Positions 5,703 through 6,740 of a stretch of DNA of 6,740 nt are shown here, one piece after another; positions within the stretch are counted from its first letter, which is position 1, and every line of letters begins with the position of its first letter. The position numbers and the translations under genes are program-made. The notes beneath the pieces are model-generated. The model was given only the letters and a program-made list of their open reading frames with translations, made no database searches and had not been told where the DNA came from. The DNA comes from Candidatus Latescibacterota bacterium (lineage in GTDB: Bacteria; Latescibacterota; 4484-107), in NCBI GenBank assembly GCA_030613045.1, contig JAUWMS010000139.1:1-6740 (forward strand). Direction: 5' to 3'.

Positions 5703-6443
5703 TTATCCGCCCGCATCGTCCGCCGTAATGATCTTTCCCAATTCGACGATCACGGTATCCGTCCGGGAAACCTCGAAAGGAATCGCGCCAGTCGCGTCGA
5801 AATTCCTTTCAACAAAATAACTCCCTCGGATATATGTATCCACTACAACCGGCATCCCCACAGGCCAGACTTTGGTGGAATCCACCTCCACAAAGCTTTC
5901 TAAATAGAGCGCATCCTGCACGCCGACGGAGGAAAGCCGGAAAAACGGGTCCGCTTCCAATCCGGCTCCGAGCACCTGCAGGTTGCGTATGCCGCCATCC
6001 AAGCCCTCGAAATGATAGCGGAAATCCAATCGGACCGAGTTCGCCACGAAGATGCCCAATCGGGCGTAGAACACCTGAAGCGACCAAGTATCCATGCGAA
6101 ATGCAGGCTCGGCCTTTTTGAGAAGGATGTCGAACGGATGGATCGTTTCGCCCCTGACCTCCACGCCGACATCGCTCAGCGGGATATATCCGTATCGCTC
6201 CGCAATCATGGCATAGATGCCCGCGGGCAGATCGGAGACCTCGTAGCGTCCCGTGGAATCCGGATGGAGCGTCGCCACCGTATCCCCCCGAGCCGAGACG
6301 ATCCGAATTCGCATCGTGCGAGCGTCCGGTTCGCCCTCCAACTGCGCTTCTCCGGCTATCGTGCCGAATCCCGGAGAGGCCGGATCGCTGCAGCCGCATC
6401 CGGTCATCCATCCCAACAGAAGCAGAAAAAAAATGCGTCGCAT
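5703..6443 (-). CDS. hypothetical lipoprotein with carboxypeptidase-regulatory-like beta domain
   Basis: A 246-residue protein with a classic lipoprotein signal: MRR, a run of Phe/Leu, and MTGC with Cys16 as the lipid anchor (a second Cys follows at 18). Gly at +2 suggests the outer membrane. Residues ~27-110 fit the carboxypeptidase-regulatory/prealbumin-like fold: GTIAGEAQL, DTVATLHPDSTGRYEVSDLP, AGIYAMIAERYGY. The remaining ~135 residues are beta-rich and unrecognised, ending FEVSRTDTVIVEL. The ATG has a modest GGAG 3 nt upstream, and an in-frame TGA a few codons before it excludes a longer start. No clear promoter was found; the spacer before it is repeat-rich. Role unknown; a surface or structural function is an inference. 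Confidence 0.85.
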   Translation of the reverse strand: MRRIFFLLLLGWMTGCGCSDPASPGFGTIAGEAQLEGEPDARTMRIRIVSARGDTVATLHPDSTGRYEVSDLPAGIYAMIAERYGYIPLSDVGVEVRGETIHPFDILLKKAEPAFRMDTWSLQVFYARLGIFVANSVRLDFRYHFEGLDGGIRNLQVLGAGLEADPFFRLSSVGVQDALYLESFVEVDSTKVWPVGMPVVVDTYIRGSYFVERNFDATGAIPFEVSRTDTVIVELGKIITADDAGG

Positions 6444-6467
6444 GTTCTCCGTCCAACTCAGGCATTC

Positions 6468-6497
6468 TCACCGCAAAGACGCAAAGAACGCGGAGGA
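6468..6497. repeat. dispersed CGCAAAGACGCAAAG-type repeat
   Basis: The stretch CACCGCAAAGACGCAAAG and the following AACGCGGAGG belong to a very common degenerate intergenic repeat family. On the minus strand it reads TTTGCGTCTTTGCGGTG. It is built from the near-duplicated unit GCAAAGAC/GCAAAGAA. It lies about 25 nt upstream of the lipoprotein start codon. The family assignment is from memory of similar sequences, not a search. Confidence 0.5.
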
Positions 6498-6507
6498 CTG
6501 CAAGGGC

Positions 6508-6549
6508 GAAAGTGAAAAAGTGAGACAGTGTGAAAGTGTGAAAGTGAGA
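6508..6549. repeat. short tandem repeat (GTGTGAAA octamer and variants)
   Basis: The plus strand has GTGTGAAA twice in tandem followed by GTGAGA (6528-6548). This is preceded by the related GAAAGTGAAAAAGTGAGACA. The whole tract is purine-rich on one strand and shows no coding character. Confidence 0.65.
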
Positions 6550-6633
6550 TTCCACCACCACGCTTCCCACCGAGGGAACAAAAAAAACCAGCGCCATCAG
6601 AAAAATTGTCCTGGGAATCCGTGTGCCACCATT

Positions 6634-6650
6634 CACCAATCACCAATCAT
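6634..6650. repeat. short tandem repeat (CACCAAT heptamer)
   Basis: CACCAAT occurs twice in tandem (6634-6640 and 6641-6647), followed by CAT and preceded by the related CCACCATT. On the minus strand this reads TGATTGGTGATTGGTG. It overlaps the stop codon of the partial gene at the right edge. Confidence 0.65.
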
Positions 6651-6740
6651 TAGAAGGAACATAGGTCCGAATCACCACGACGTTCCCGCTCACTTCGGAG
6701 GCGCCGAGTTGCGCAGGGAGAAGCAACGATTCTCCCCGTT
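6640..6740 (-). CDS. 3' end of an unidentified gene (partial)
   Basis: A minus-strand frame is open from the right edge for 32 codons and ends in TGA at 6642-6640. The residues include LLLPAQLGASEVSGNVVVIRT (shown in part) and end YVPSNDW. The pattern is that of beta strands near a C-terminus and is loosely like the end of the neighbouring lipoprotein (FEVSRTDTVIVEL). The next minus-strand frame also stays open for 29 codons to a TAA, but reads as an Arg-rich, unlikely peptide. A relation to the neighbour is speculative, and no family can be named. The final codons lie in a heptamer repeat, which may have changed the true end. Confidence 0.45.
   Translation of the reverse strand, partial: RGESLLLPAQLGASEVSGNVVVIRTYVPSNDW

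Noticed and set aside
6584..6620. Possible terminator (CCAG...CTGG then T8, minus strand) after the right-edge partial gene
   Set aside because: The stem is only about four pairs around a large loop, so the T tract alone does not support a call.

Overview
The window looks like a moderately GC-rich chromosomal segment from an uncultured Gram-negative bacterium. I infer an FCB-group or Latescibacteria/Poribacteria-like lineage from three things: a secreted peptidase ending in an NFPNPFNP-type FlgD/type IX sorting-like module, two outer-membrane-type lipoproteins, and spacers full of short dispersed repeats. No rRNA or tRNA gene, CRISPR array, transposase or phage gene was seen, so the taxonomic call is an inference only.

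All well-supported genes read leftward (minus strand). From right to left in transcription order: (i) the 3' end of an unidentified gene entering from the right edge (6640-6740); (ii) a small lipoprotein with a carboxypeptidase-regulatory-like beta domain (5703-6443); (iii) a mannonate dehydratase, uxuA (4585-5553); (iv) a lipoprotein with a cysteine-containing N-terminal region and a six-bladed TolB-like PD40 propeller (3037-4197), closed by a strong terminator; (v) a secreted subtilase/sedolisin-like serine peptidase split into two reading frames (1644-2537 and 152-1612) by one extra T in a T7 run, closed by a bidirectional terminator at 85-134. A faint plus-strand reading frame (1-87) may be the end of a convergent gene from the left.

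The genes do not form an obvious operon. They are separated by spacers of about 150 to 500 bp, and at least two have their own sigma70-like promoter followed by a long leader (about 200-280 nt). Three spacers carry elements with a shared -35 region (AAATTnTGCTTGAC or similar). The copy before uxuA is followed at once by a perfect 11-bp palindrome of the REP-like GTTCCCACG...CGTGGGAAC type, where a -10 box would be expected.

Functionally, four of the products are or may be exported (a secreted peptidase, two lipoproteins and perhaps the right-edge protein), and one is a cytoplasmic hexuronate-catabolism enzyme. No partner genes establish a shared pathway. I do not see an obvious new multi-gene system. 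The points most worth checking are the frameshifted peptidase with unusual catalytic residues and the recurrent promoter and palindrome elements.
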